Assembly (NCBI RefSeq): GCF_047495875.1
Contig: NC_092463.1
Location: forward strand, 3,481,057 to 3,545,056
DNA: 64,000 nt
Direction: 5' to 3'
DNA from: Pithys albifrons albifrons
Taxonomy: Eukaryota; Chordata; Aves; Passeriformes; Thamnophilidae
Shown in pieces: positions 1-12,400 of the stretch. The notes beneath the pieces were generated by a model. The model was not told where the DNA came from and searched no databases. It saw only the letters and a program-made list of their open reading frames with translations. Position 1 is the first letter of the stretch; every line of letters starts with the position of its first letter. The position numbers and the translations under genes were made by a program.

Positions 1-54
1 AGCTGTCAAATATTTTGCCTCACTGTCTTAAGTAGATGCTGAGCCCAGAAATGT

Positions 55-175
55 ATCACAGAACTGTGAGGGTTGGAAGGGACCTCTGGACCAGGCAGGT
101 CACCCAGAGCAGGTTCCGTGTCCAAAAGGAGCATCCACAAAAAACGACACATCAACACTCGACTTTCTCATGCCA
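55..175 (-). mobile_element. CR1 LINE fragment
   Basis: The plus strand reads from a degenerate 'cacagaactgtgag' head into GGTTGGAAGGGACCTCTGG and then AGCAGGTTCC, which is the complement of a CR1 3' end. It has an internal deletion compared with fuller copies. It lies in CNIH1 intron 1. Confidence 0.6.
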
Positions 176-300
176 TAATAAAAAAAAATTATTAAAAAAT
201 GATGCAGCATGAAGTACAAAAGCCACTTCTACAGAACAAACGCCTGCCAAGCATCACATCGTTCCCTTGAGCACCTCCCTGTGCAGTACTCGGGAAGGAA

Positions 301-520
301 TCCCAGAATTATGGAATGCTTTGGGTGGGAAGGGACCTTAAAGATCACCCCATTCCACCCCCCGCCACGGGCAGGGACACCTTCCACTGTCCCAGGTTGC
401 TCCAATCCCTGTCCAGCCTGGCCTGGGACACTTCCAGGGATGGGGCAGCCACAGCTTCTCTGCCCACCCTGTCCCAATGTCCCACCGCCCTCCCCGCCAG
501 GAATTCCTTCCCAATCCCCA
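301..520 (-). mobile_element. CR1 LINE 3' fragment
   Basis: The plus strand shows GGGTGGGAAGGGACCTTAAA, then the CCACGGGCAGGGACACCTTC block, then CCAGGGATGGGGCAGCCACA. This is the standard reverse-complement order of the CR1 3' UTR. It lies in CNIH1 intron 1. Confidence 0.85.
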
Positions 521-698
521 CCGGTGCCCCCGCGCAGCCTCCCCGCCCGTTCCGTCCCCATCACCCCGCACAAAAGCCCATTTTATCCGCGGAGCGGCCG
601 ATCCCCGCTCTGAGGGCGGCTCCGGATGCGCCTCCCGCGCTCCCTCCGGGGGTCTCTGCGGGGCGCACCCCGGGCCGGGCGGGCGCGGCCACACTCAC

Positions 699-779
699 AT
701 GCCAGATGGCGAAGAAGATGAGCGCGGCCGTGAGGAGCAGCGCCAGCATGTAGCAGAAGGCGGCGAACGTGAAGGCCAT
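699..779 (-). CDS. CNIH1: Cornichon family member 1, coding exon 1 (partial gene)
   Basis: This exon encodes the first 27 residues of cornichon, starting [20 protein letters not shown] and ending in FAIWH. That is the highly conserved first membrane segment of CNIH1. The ATG lies at 777-779 on the minus strand. The exon ends with the His codon at 699-701 and is followed by a GTGAGTGTG donor at 690-698. Reading through the donor gives a proline/arginine-rich tail that is intron, not protein. Cornichons are small polytopic ER/ERGIC cargo receptors that work with COPII to export TGF-alpha-type ligands and other membrane cargo (family knowledge). All later exons lie to the left of the window. CNIH2 and CNIH3 begin very similarly, but the neighbour GMFB and the block order point to CNIH1. 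Confidence 0.93.
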
Positions 780-1010
780 GGCGGCGGCGGCGGCGGCGCG
801 GGGGCTGCCGGGCCCTCCCTCCCTCTCTTCCTCCCTCCCTCTCTTCCTCCCTCCCCTCCCCTCCTCCTTCCCTCCCTTCCTCCCTCAGCCCGCCCGCGCA
901 GCCGCCATGGCCGCCTCCTTGACGGCCCCGCCCCCCGACGGCCCCGCCCCTGATGGCCCCGCCCCCTGATGGCCCCGCCCACAGCGACCCCTGCCGGCCC
1001 CGCCCCCGCA
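780..1010 (-). promoter_or_regulatory. CNIH1: CNIH1 5' UTR and GC-box promoter
   Basis: Just upstream of the CNIH1 start (to its right on the plus strand) are a GGC-repeat leader at 780-800 and an uninterrupted CT-rich tract at about 815-900. Beyond them sit five GC boxes reading GGCCCCGCCC(C) at 924, 940, 955, 971 and 996, the first four spaced 15-16 bp apart. No TATA box is seen. This is a typical housekeeping CpG promoter. The start site was not mapped; it most likely lies between the CT tract and the GC boxes. Confidence 0.75.
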
Positions 1011-1249
1011 GCGCCCGCTGTGCTACAAAACTACTGGAACAAAACATATACATAAATATAAACATTGTAAAACAATCAATGTAGCAGAAACTGAGTTTTA
1101 AATTCTATTGTTATATCATTTTTCTTATGAACTATTTGTAAAAAGGAAAAAATCAGTCTTACTCAGACTTGTTTAAAAGAGACTAGTTTAACAATCAAGT
1201 TTACAATAAAAACTCTGAAGATAATGAAAAACAACTGAAAATGGTCTGA

Positions 1250-1430
1250 CCTCTCACACCACTGGTCTGCTCTGGCCCCTCACACCACTGCTCTGGCCTC
1301 TCACACCACTGCTCTGGCCCCTCACACCACTGCTCTGGCCCCTCACACCACTGCTCTGGCCCCTCACACCACTGGTCTGGACTCTCACACCACTGCTCTG
1401 GCCCCTCACACCACTGGTTCTGGCCCATCC
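1250..1430. repeat. 21-bp minisatellite upstream of CNIH1
   Basis: About eight or nine tandem copies of a 21-bp unit with the core CTCACACCACTGCTCTGGCC. The CACACC core recurs at 1255, 1281, 1302, 1323, 1344, 1365, 1386 and 1407. Because 21 is a multiple of three, one minus-strand frame stays open and reads as repeated EQWCEGP. This is a repeat artefact, not a protein. Confidence 0.9.
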
Positions 1431-1434
1431 ATCC

Positions 1435-1670
1435 TGTCCACTCCCCTCTGCAGAGCCTTCCTGTCCTCCTGCAGATCGACACTCCTACACAAATTGGTGT
1501 CGCCCATGGATTTACTGAGGGTGGACTCAATTCCCTCATCCACATCATCAACACTGATCCTGGGACACCACTGGTGACCAGATGCCCACTGGATGCAGCT
1601 CCATTCCCACAGTCTGGGCTTGGCCATCCAGGCAGCGAGCAGTGCACCTGTCCAAGCCATGACCCTTTCC
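1435..1670 (-). mobile_element. CR1 LINE internal fragment (end of ORF2 region)
   Basis: The plus strand contains blocks such as AGATCGACACTCCTACACA, TTACTGAGGGTGGACTCAAT and CTGTCCAAGCCATGA. These match, in reverse orientation, the stretch at the end of the CR1 reverse-transcriptase frame. It is older and more diverged than the 3'-end fragments and carries no intact frame. A second CR1 begins directly after it. Confidence 0.6.
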
Positions 1671-1895
1671 AGGAGTTTGGGTGGGAAGGAATCTTCAAAG
1701 AGCATCTCATTCCAACCCCTGCCATGGGCAGGGACACCTCCCGCTATCCCAGGCTGCTCCAAGCCCTGTCCAACCTGACCTGGGACACTTCCAGGGATGG
1801 AGCAGCCACAGCTTCTCTGCCCAGCCTGTGCCAGGGCCTGCCCACCCTCACAAGAATTCCTTCCCAATTAAATAATCTAAATCTTTCCCCTAGTT
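1671..1895 (-). mobile_element. CR1 LINE 3' fragment
   Basis: The plus strand reads GTTTGGGTGGGAAGGAATCT, CCATGGGCAGGGACACCTCC and CCAGGGATGGAGCAGCCACA, the reverse complement of a CR1 3' UTR. It abuts the older internal CR1 fragment and may have inserted into it. Confidence 0.8.
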
Positions 1896-2571
1896 TCCAT
1901 CTGTTCCCCCTTGCCCTATCCCTATTTGGCCATGTCAGATTACCTGGTCAGCACAAACTATGTCTGTAGAAAAAGGAGCTGGCAAATTTGGGAAGCAATG
2001 CTGGCAAAGGGTGCAGTGTGCCCGCCCCAGGGAAGGGCATGATGGGTCATACGATGCCAAATCGATACGACCCAGAGCCTGTTGGAAGGGAACAGCAAGA
2101 TGAGAAAAGAGCTTGAGGAGATGATCACACACTGTCCTTCCAAAGGGACATGTAAAAGTCATTCTGGTTAAAGTAGTGACACCTTTCAGCAAAGGCAAGC
2201 TGGGGTGACATTGCTCAGCGTTTCCTCTGGAGCAGCCTGAGGAATAATTTCCTTAAAACTACCAGCTGCCAAACAGTAAATAATATTTTCCGGTGCTGTC
2301 TGCCGGGAAGCGTGACAGCAATTAATGGAGTGTCACAAAGAGAGATGAGCAGAAGCTTCATTTCCTTCAGCAAAATACAGGGGAAACTGCAGCAAATGAG
2401 CTGTCTTTAGAAAATCAGTTGTTGTGAAGATGAAGTTGGTGTTTTGGTGTAAAATAACTCATCCCATCCACAAACTCTGCCAGTAACAACCCTGTGGTGT
2501 CATTATGACCAAAGAAACCCCAGTGTGAAACCCAGAAAATAGATTTTGAAATAAATTTTCATGAAGATCAG

Positions 2572-2680
2572 CCCTGAGCAACCTGCTCTAGTGGAATGTG
2601 TCCCTGCCCACGGCAGGGGTGTTAGAATGAGATGGTCTTTGAGGTGCCTTCAACCCCAACCATTCCACGCTTCTGTGAGA
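2572..2680 (+). mobile_element. CR1 LINE 3' end
   Basis: A short sense-oriented CR1 tail: AGCAACCTGCTCTAGTGGAA, a CCCACGGCAGGGG block, GAGATGGTCTTTGAGGTGCC and a degenerate 'cttctgtgag' end. Confidence 0.75.
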
Positions 2681-4529
2681 TAATTAAAAGGTGAGAAAGC
2701 CCAGAACAGGTGAGGGTGCAGCAGGTCCAGGCAGCTGCCCCAAGCTCCCCCCAGCTCTGCCCCAAGTGCTCTGCCATCCCCTCCAAGGGGGACAGACAAG
2801 GTGACCACTGGGCAGTGACAACATCAGTGAGGGCTGACCCTGTTATGTGTCCTTTCCATCTTGGGGACAGGAGGGATCAGAAGAGAACCCCTGGCAGTGC
2901 CTCAGTGCCATGTCCTGACAGCTCCTCATCCCTCACTCCTGAGAAGTCAGAAACAGCACAGCACCCAAGTCTTCCTCTGCAATAACTTAGTTTTCTTCCT
3001 ACAACTTGATGCTTCATTAGCCTTATTTATTGGCAAACTGTTCATTTCTTACAGGCACACACTCCCATGGCCCTTGGATTGGACTCTGCTGGAAGTTCTG
3101 ACAGTCAGTGTTCAAACTCCCTGGCTCAGGCTTTTCCTAAGCCATCCAGGAGGCCAGTTGGCATCGGAAAAACTGGGAAGTACAGAAACAGAGGATGTGT
3201 GAAGAGTTCCCGTTATACCTTGGGGCTGAGGAATGCTGGGTTTCCAACACGGAAACCAGGAGTTTGATCCATTCAAGGTAAATATTTACTTAAATAACCA
3301 CCCAGACACGGGATCAACACAGATTTGTTATACCTGGAGCCTCCCTGGAGGGACAAAACCCAGAGGAATTACAGAGTTGTGGCCCTCCATCTATTAATAC
3401 TGTTCATGAGGGAATTGTGGCTCCTCAGCAGACCCACAACAAAGCTCAGCTGTGACAGGAATTTGTACTTTGAGGCACATAAACACACATCAATGTGCAC
3501 TAAGGACTCTCCACGCCCAAACAACCAAAGGGGGTGTGACGTTGCCAACTGCATTCAGTGTTTTCTTGTGCATCAAAACGTTGTGCAACAGGGATGTGCA
3601 GTGTCAGAAGTGAAAAGGTGTGTCAGTCATGTCTTTGCATTTGCAGTTAATGCTGATTCTGCCTCAAGGAATGTTTTATTCCCTCGGGTGCTGGCACAGC
3701 ACCCAGCTGCAATTACCCTGTCAGGGAAAGCGGAAGGCAGCTGTAATCTTGCACAACAAAGGCTTGTGCACTGAAGGATTTCTTGCATTATAGACTGATT
3801 TCTTAAGATAACACAAAAGGAAATGAAAAGCAAATTCTGTAGAAAAAAGGTCTAATCAATTCTCATTTCATTTATTTATTTGGGATCTCGAATCAAACGA
3901 CGACTGAGTATTTTGTCAGACTTTTCTCTGATTAAACTTCATAAATAATGTCAGGAAGCCACAGCAGAGCTCTGGAGGTGCCCCACAGCTTTTAATGCAC
4001 TTTCACTTTTGTCTGGACACATTGAGTTTAATCCTGATTGCAATCCCAAGGGAAAATGTCGGTGTCTGTTCACTTCATCTTAAATCCCTCTCAAGTATTT
4101 GTCCTTATCAGAAAACAGCCATAAAATCAGCCATAATTCAGTGTGTGCCAGCCTGTTCATAGGGAAGATTGTGGCAGAGAACTGGGAGGGAAGATTGTGG
4201 AGCTATTCCTGTGAATTATCAGGGTAGCAGTACACAGGTTAACCACATTAAAGATAATTTCCCTGGGAAAATTGTCATTTCGGGTACAGACATCAGAGAA
4301 GAATTTAATACTGTTGAACTTGGTAACAAAAATCCTGCTGACTTGAAGAGACTTTGCTTACATAGTTTGCAGGAGAGAAAAATCTGGATATTTATCTACA
4401 ATTGAAGGGGACTTATAAAAAGGAGGGACCTTTTATACGGGCCTGGAGTGATTGGACAAGGGGAGGGCAGGGTTAGATGGAGCAATATACAAATAACAGT
4501 GTTATTTTGGGGGGGACAGAAACAATAAG

Positions 4530-4630
4530 GATATCAATCCCCATCCCTGGAAGTGTCCAAGGCCAGGTTGGACAGGGCTTGGAGCAACCTGGGACAGTGG
4601 AAGGTGTCCCTGCAAGTCCAGACTGGAAAA
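4530..4630 (+). mobile_element. CR1 LINE fragment
   Basis: A sense CR1 stretch (CCATCCCTGGAAGTGTCCAA, then GGACAGGGCTTGGAGCAACC) that lacks the usual terminal ATTCT repeats, so it is truncated at both ends. Confidence 0.75.
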
Positions 4631-5175
4631 TATCCCCTTTCCTGTTGCTCTGATTAACTCACCTCCAGAATTCCTGTTTAGGCTCTCCCATTATGTAATG
4701 ACCACATAAACAAATTAATGTTATAAATTCATTTGCACATGAAAGTGAGTCTTGAGAGAAAGAATCACATTTAAAATCCAGTTTCAGAACACAGACACTG
4801 CCAGGCATCTCACCATGACTCATTACAGAATCCACCCGTGGCCTCAATCCCTCCACCATTTACTGTCAGATGGCAACAGTTTTCATTTAATAGGCTAAAT
4901 ACTGAATATTCAACCTGTCCTCTAAACAACAGGGTTTGTTTTTCTCTTGCTGTGCAGAGCTCCTGTTAATGGCTCTCTACAATTCTGAGCCTGTGTCATG
5001 ACACCAATGTTTAGACAGGCAAAGGGACCAACAACTGTATTTTCAAGAGCTGTTTTATGGTGTGTTTCAGAATTTGGCTGCTCATTAACAAAGGAAGGGA
5101 TTTTCCAAAACATTCTGGGTTAGCCTGACTGTAGCAGGGATGACTCTAAAAATGTCACCTTTAGTCCTCAGCTCT

Positions 5176-5522
5176 TAGAATCCCAGAATGGATTGGGTTG
5201 GAAGGGAACTTAAAGATCAGAGAATCAGAATGGATTGGGTTGGAAAAGACCTCTGAGGTCATCAAGTCCAACCCTTGGTCCAACTCCAGTCCCTTTACCA
5301 GATCATGGCACTCAGTGCCATGGCCAAGCTCACCTTAAAAACCTCCAGGGATGGGGAATCCACCCCCTCTCTGGGCAGCCCATTCCAATGCCTGAGCACT
5401 CTCTCTGGAAAGATCATCCAGTTCCAGCTCCCTGTCAGGGGGAGGGACAACTTTCACTATCCCAGGTTGCTCCAAGCCCTGTCCAACCTGGCCTGGAACA
5501 CTTTCAAGGATGGGGAGTAATA
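5176..5522 (-). mobile_element. Nested pair of CR1 LINE fragments
   Basis: An outer CR1 of the 'gttggaaggga' type starts at 5176, breaks at about 5219, and resumes at about 5409 with CCAGTTCCAGCTCCCTGTCA. The interruption (5220-5408) is a younger 'ggttggaaaagacc' CR1 in the same orientation. The 8-bp string AAAGATCA occurs at 5212-5219 and again at 5409-5416, and looks like a target-site duplication. Confidence 0.8.
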
Positions 5523-7284
5523 CCCTTATTGTTTCTGTACCAAAATATATGTTGTTCAGGGCTCAGTGTCTTGTCAGCAGCCAGACTTTGGTGTCCCTGT
5601 TCTCCCACGGCCATCCCACGTGGCCACCTTCAAACCCAGTGTGTACTCACACACTTAAATCACACTTAACAGGATTTCAAAAGCCTTCAGCTACATCTAA
5701 ATTCCTTCACAAATCTTGCTTTTGATCTCTCCAGCTACATCTGTATTATCAAATCAGCTCAAAGCTGTACCAGTGCTAGAAATCCACCCTGCTGGCTGTT
5801 CCCAAGTCCTGCCCAGCTCTGGCTCTGTGGCTCTGTGTCCGTAGGAGTTCTCCCACCAGGCACAGGGAGGAGGGTGGAGTGCCTGGCTCACACTCCACAT
5901 CTGCCTCTCCAGCCTGTGTGGATGAGGGCACACAGCCAGTCCCTCCAAGATTTTAGGTCTACACTGCAGGGAGGACACAAGAACAGCACTGAAGATGCAG
6001 AACACTCTGTAAAACGAGAACGGCTCTGCTTCACCTGCCAGACAGGGAATGGGGGCTTATGTCAGACTGTACTTAGAGACCCTGGAATGGGGCCATCCAA
6101 GGAAAAAAGGGTTGCTGAGTGGATGCCTCTATTCCTCAATTCTCCCAGTAATGCAGCCATACAATTTGTTTTGTACTCCTGAACCCAACAATTGCACATT
6201 CACAGTTGGAGGTAGGGTATAAATATTGTCTGTAGCTCATCCCTTGATCCTGCCAGGCTCACTGAATTAATCACACTTGTGGATCAATCCAGGATTTGTT
6301 GCTGGCAGAGCAGATGGCCAGGCAGGCTGCAGTTGTGAGCAAGGCGGGCACGTTCTCCTTCCAATTATCCAGCAGCATTTTCCAACGGCGGATGTTTAAA
6401 ATTAGACATTGTTTTGAAGAAATGCTAAATCTCTCTTGTTCTTTTCAGCTCCATAAGGGCACAAACCCCTAATTTTTGCTCTGCTGCCCTCATCTAAGGC
6501 CTCAGTGAAAGTGTGGGATGGCTGGTGCCCCTTTCCCTTTCAGCTGAATGTTTTCTGCCCCAGTTTCTTCTGCTGTCTTCCCGTTTACCACAGAAGAGGT
6601 GACAACACCAGCTGCTGTTTGGCACGGGGATTTCAAGGGTGCATTACATTCATTGCTGAGCCGAGGGCTGCAGGAAAGGGAAGAGAAGCTGCATTCATGA
6701 GACTCATGGCACGGAACAGCAGGAATGGGGTAACAGTGTGTGCCTTTCAAACAGCCTGGATGGGACTTTCCCGTCGCAGGAGTAAATTTGCCGTGAAAGG
6801 CAGACGTGCTGTTTTCCCAGTGTTCACATCTGTTCTGCATTCAGAGTCCTTCTGGATGATAATTGCTCCTGTCTCCTCTCTGTCCCCTGCTGAGGAGCTG
6901 CCAGAGCTGTCGGGGGAGTTTTGGCCCAGCTCCATCACGTTCTGTAGGAGACGTCTCTCGGAGCTCCAGAGGTGAACAGGGTTAATCCAGAGTGTGTTTG
7001 CAGTCCCTGGAAGAATGAAACAGTCCAGAGGAGATGATCCCCATGTGGTGGAACACAATGGGCTGCACTGATTAACCACATCCATGCAAATGTGTTGGAA
7101 TCACCTCCTTCACTTCATGGCACTTCACTTCATGGAGGTCAGTGGGAGCGAGGTGAGGCTGCAGGGGATGCTGCACGTCCCAGCCTGTTTTCCAGGCAGG
7201 ATCACACCACCTTGGTGGCACCCAGAGAAACAGCAGGTATGGAAAAGAGCCAAGAAGATCTGGGAGGAGAACAGTGGCCAAGTT

Positions 7285-7640
7285 CACAGAATCACAGAAT
7301 GGGCAAGGCTGGAAGGGGCCACAGTGATTCATCTGGTCCCACCTCCCTGCTCAAACAGGGTTATCCCAGAGCATGTTGCACAGGATTGTGTCCACCAGTT
7401 CTGGAATGTCCAGTGAGGGAGACTCCAATCCTGTTTGGGCAATCTTTTCCAGTGCTTGGTCACTGCACAGGAAAGAAAGTTCTACCTCACATTCAGGTGA
7501 AATGTCCAGTCCATCAGTTTCTGCCCATTGCCTTGTGTCCCAATCCTCAGCACCCCAGGGCAGAGCCTGATCCATCCTGACACCTCCCTGCAGATACTGA
7601 CAGACATGGATATACCCTGCAGAGGATGTCACCAAACTGG
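7285..7640 (-). mobile_element. CR1 LINE fragment, older subfamily
   Basis: The plus strand starts AGAATCACAGAATGGGCAAG, then shows a GAGCATGTTGCACAGGATTG block and CTCCAATCCTGTTTGGGCAA. This resembles the reverse complement of an older CR1 3' region and differs from the two common types in this window. The left edge is clear; the right edge is approximate. Confidence 0.65.
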
Positions 7641-8184
7641 AGTTACACACATAGAAGCCAAATCCAAGATCTCCAGCACTGAGAACCATAAGCCCCTCTG
7701 GGCAGGCTTTTCCATATAAAGATGAGCAGATTTTTTGGACCTTGGGGATCATCACCAAAACTGCCCTGACTGTGCAAACTAACAAGGGCAGGGGATGAGT
7801 CACCTGCCACATCCTCACTTTGGTTCCAAGGGGTGAGGCCCACCTGAACTCCTCACCCCTGCCATACAGGAGCCCAGCTGAACAAATCCCAACCACCCAA
7901 CACCCACAGAGCACCTCAGGCGTGTCCCACAGCCCTGCCAGCTCTTCCCCTCGAGGCTGCTCCATATGCAGCCCTTCTGCCTCTCTGGCATCATCTCAGT
8001 GTCTCACTTGCTTGTGTTGGCATCCCCACTCTCACATGCACCCAGCAACGTGGCAGGACCTTCACCTTTGAGGAGCAGGTGAGGAGCTTTGGGGAGCCGC
8101 CTTGTACTTCAGCAAATTCCATGATCCACGGGGCACATGGAACAACAGGCACAGGAATGCTCATGTGGGTAGCAACTGCCCCAG

Positions 8185-8325
8185 CTCCCATCCCTGGAAG
8201 TGTCCCAGGCCAGGTTGGATGGGGCTTGGAGCAACCTGGGATAGTGGAAGGTGTCCCTGCCCATGGCAGGGGGTGTAACGAGATGGGCTTTAAGGTCTCT
8301 TCCAATATAGACCATTCTGATTCCT
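8185..8325 (+). mobile_element. CR1 LINE 3' end
   Basis: A sense CR1 tail running from CCCATCCCTGGAAGTGTCCC to a decayed 'ccattctgattcc' end. Confidence 0.85.
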
Positions 8326-9444
8326 CTTCCATCTCTCCAGAACCAACTACATTTCTCCTCTTCTCTACATTATCCCCAGAGGCCCTGCCAAGCCAAGGGA
8401 TGTCCTTAACAAACTCCTGGCCCTGGGCAAGCTGCCTCTTCAGACCCCTGGAAGAGAAAGCCCCAGCTGTGGGATCTCGGGCTACAGCAACTCTACAGGT
8501 TTGTTCTGCTGCCTGGAGGTCTCACATTTAATTTCCCATTCCCTTCTCTGGTTTGGACTTTAATAACCACTCAACTGCCCTTTCCATTGTAACTATTACA
8601 AGTCAGTGACCTTTCCTGTGTGGAAGCAGCTGCCCTTCCCTTCATTCCCTGGATCTCCTGGCAATTCTTTTTATCCTGCTGCTGTTTCTGCTGTCTGTGA
8701 TCTGGCAGTACCAATAAACCACTGCCTCATTTCCTGGTGCAGCACACTCAGTGACCACACAGGGCTCCACAGGTGACCTTCCCCTCCCATGGGACAGCTG
8801 TTTATTCCTTTTTTCTCTCCTTTCATCAGCTGTTCTGCAGAACCATCCTGTCCCACAGCAGCTTTTTTTTTGTTCAGATATTTTGGCAACAGATTTTGCT
8901 GTAACTTTGGTGCCCGAGATGCCATTCCGGAGGCAGATGTGCTGGAGCAGCTGTGCATTTTCTCCTTGACAGAGCCCTCTCACTGGGGAGCAAAGGGGTT
9001 AATTTCTATCATGGATAATTTGTGGCCTATTAATGCTGTTCTTTGTTGGCAAAAACAGCAGGTCAGGTACCAAGGCTGAATTCCTTGGATTATCTTTGCT
9101 AGTTTTTCAACAACATAGGCAAAAAAATCTCCAAAGATAATAAAAAGAAGAAACAGCAACAATGAGGAAAAGGAGTGCTTTGATCCAATTAATCCAGTGG
9201 TCTCTTGGGCAGGAAAGAGATGAGCCAACAGCTGTAAGAAGGAAAAATACAACTAAATTCCTGTGTCTCCTTCAAGCTTTGGGGTGTCCTTGACAGCTAC
9301 TCTGACACTGCTCAGTTGGCTCCTGCACTGCATCGTATCCCACAGCTCCAGGAAGCTGGGAAATGGAGGGAGGTCACAGAGCATTCCCAGATTTTCCCCA
9401 TCAGACACACATGCACCACTCTGCAATTAAACCAGGGCAACACA

Positions 9445-12400
9445 ACCTCTTAATGAAACATTTTATTTAAACCAATACAAGCACCATGCTTAGCAAAAAA
9501 AAAGAAGATTTGGTTTAAACATGCAATGTGAACGAGCAGAGACTGAACAGCATGTGGAAGTTGTACTGGTTACTGGTATTTTCATGGAACTGCCAAATCC
9601 TCAAACCTGGCCATGAACCTTTTACAACACTGATTTGGGACCATGGAACAAACACCCTGAGCCCCCTCCCACATCCCACCACGGCTCCGTTTCACAGTCA
9701 CCACATGTTGTATCAAAAATGTGAAATGTATTTATTTTTGGAGCACACTGAAGTGAGGAATTGAGTTTTCTTGCTTGTGCCTGTTTGAGTCAGACCCATC
9801 ACCAGTTTAATGTTGTTTCTGGACCAGCTGTTTTACAGTTAAAGATACAAAAATGGAATCCTGGTACAAATGCATAAGATGCTCCTTTGGAGAAGTGAAA
9901 AAGGTGTCAACACCTGCATTATTGCCTCCTTTGACAGATCAGAACATGATACCAGGAATACACTTAAACCATCAAATACCAGCATTTACATTTTTTTGAT
10001 AAAAATATTCAAACACTACAAGTCCCTTTCATGGGCTGACATGCAAACTCATGCTTTAATTCAGCTTACCATCAATGAATAGGACTACAGGAGCTGTATC
10101 CCAGCCATCCAGTCTGTATTTAAAGCAAACCTGATTAATTGTGGCAGAAATCTTCCTTGGAGAGACCTTTAACTCCAGGCCAAGGATTTTAAGGCCGACT
10201 TACCAACTCCTGAAAAATAGGAGCTCCCAATGGAAAATGCTGACTCTCAGACCTTTAGCTACAAAGGCTCCCACATAATTTACATTGTCCTTTAGATCCC
10301 TCTTTAGAGGTCTGAAAATGCCAGATAAATGTGTGATAACTGGGGAACATACTGGCCTGAACACGGGCACATCTGTGTCCCACTGAGCTCTGGGGGGGCA
10401 GCAGCACAGAACACACAGTTCTGCAGATAAGGTGGGGAAAGGATGTTATGGAAACAAGTGGTATTGGTGCAGGAAAGATCTGGACAGAGTTAATGTCTTT
10501 GTTTAGTCAGGTATTAGCACTGTCTGTATCCCAAGAGGCCAGGACAATGAGCAGCAGACACTGCACTAAAAGCAAGGAGCCCAGGGAGAAGCCTGAAGAG
10601 CAAACACCCCCTGCACTCACATGCTCTGAGTGCCAGCAGAGCTTGCACAGCTCAGGGAGGGAGGGCAGAGCAGCTGCCAGGCAGGGCTGGTTGGAGAACA
10701 ACACTGGTGGGCTGAGCAGCATCAGCATCACCTCGGGAGAAACTGGGTTTAACCCCCCTCAGGGTCTGCTTTCCTTCTGCAAGGCTTGAGGGGCAGCACC
10801 CAAGGCAGAAAGGGCTGCAGTGGAGGCACAAGAACACGTGGAGTGGAAGAACTTGGCTGAAGATGCAGCTGACAGGAGCAGGATTTTCTTGGCAGAAGGT
10901 GGAGCAATCCAGATATAAAAAGTGAAATTGAGCCATGTGAGTGCAGCAGCAACTCCCTTCCCTCCTGGGACAGCCCCTGGTACAGTTATTTCTGAGCAGA
11001 CCTGTGCAGGCAGCAGTTGGCTGCTGGCAGCCCACCAGTGTACAAAGTACAACAAAGATGATTAATCCAGTTTTCCCCACTGCAGATCAAGCTGAACTTT
11101 CCAAGCATCAGCTTCCCTCTCACCCACGCTGTACTCTGACATGCCTCACCTCCAGCACAACCCCAAAAACACCCAAGATTCCTGCTCTTTCCACACTGAT
11201 GCTTGGAATGGCACTATCCCTTAAGCCAAAGTCTTGTTTATAGAATGTTTGTCACAAAAGACATTGTTTTTATTGATCTGCAGTACAGAATGATCAAGCA
11301 ACAGTTTCATAATCAACATTTTTTCATCCAGGGAAATGAAATTGTTTTTCCAGTTCACTACATTAACACAGGAATTTAATTACAAGCATTTCTTTCCCGC
11401 ACCGAAAGATCGATTTAATTGGATCATTCCAACATGTATTTTGAAAAGCTCCTCTCAAGTCAGATTTATACACAAATAAATGAGCAGTAACATCAAACTA
11501 AGAAGAGATTTACCAACACTGAGGACCTTTGCAAAGGAATTCCTTGTGATCTTGCAGGAATTAGTGTTTTAACACTAACACAGGGTATGTTTACAAACAA
11601 AAAACAACCCTTCTTTCAGCAAAGGTTTCACAGCATGAAATACTGGCCTCCAGAGTGAACACTGCATTCCTCCCCAGCCAGCAGAGGGGTGGGGGCAGCT
11701 GTATTTGAGGTGTGTTATCAACAGGAAGCTGCTCTTACGCAGACACTTGTTCAGCAGCACAACAAACACAAGACAGTGAGAGGCTGTCCCATGAGTGCTC
11801 CTTCTGCCACCTGTCCCACATCACACTACTCTATTCAGTATAAAACAGACCTGTAAAAAGACTGGTCATTTATAAAAGTTAAATACTATTTTCACATTAG
11901 AAGATCTGCTGTTTCAAAGAGATGAACCGTTAAGTAGATGAGAATCAAATGATCACTGATGCAAAAGCTTCATCTGGAATGTAATTTTGACCAACAAGCG
12001 GTTAAGAAAGTCAGAGATTGTAATTAAAGTACTCAAAAGCTACGTGTGGCCAACTTTTATAGCAAAAGAGATATAAATCATTCATTCCCATGAAAAGCTT
12101 GAACCTCCTGACTCCTACAAATGGAGCAGATGATTGGAATTTCAAAGAAAATGAGGTTGGCTTTTTGCTTTAACAGATGTCAACTGCAGCACGAGGCACT
12201 AGGAACAAACGTTACTTGGATTCTTTAACAAAGTTTTTACCAAATTTGTTAAGAAGTGGCAGTGTAAAATTCTCAAGTCCTTTTAAAGCTAACAAATGAA
12301 AGGCACACAGTATTACCAGGTGTTCAGATAACAGGAAATGAGCAGAGGTAAAACTTCTCAACAGCGTCAGAAGTTAGAGATGCAAGGAGGAATCTGGTAC

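Larger units (their letters stand above)
1..698 (-). other. CNIH1: Start of CNIH1 intron 1
   Basis: This is intron sequence downstream of the CNIH1 exon 1 donor. It contains two CR1 fragments (about 55-175 and 301-520) and a GC-rich stretch next to the exon. I see no further exon in it. Confidence 0.75.
1011..9440. other. CNIH1-GMFB intergenic region
   Basis: I recognise no gene between the CNIH1 promoter and the inferred GMFB poly(A) site. The stretch holds a 21-bp minisatellite (1250-1430) and CR1 fragments listed separately. The rest is unique sequence in which only short chance frames occur. Confidence 0.65.

Noticed and set aside
1201..1737. Minus-strand 178-codon frame with EQWCEGP repeats
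   Set aside because: It runs through the 21-bp minisatellite and an old CR1 fragment. The periodicity of 21 explains the open frame.
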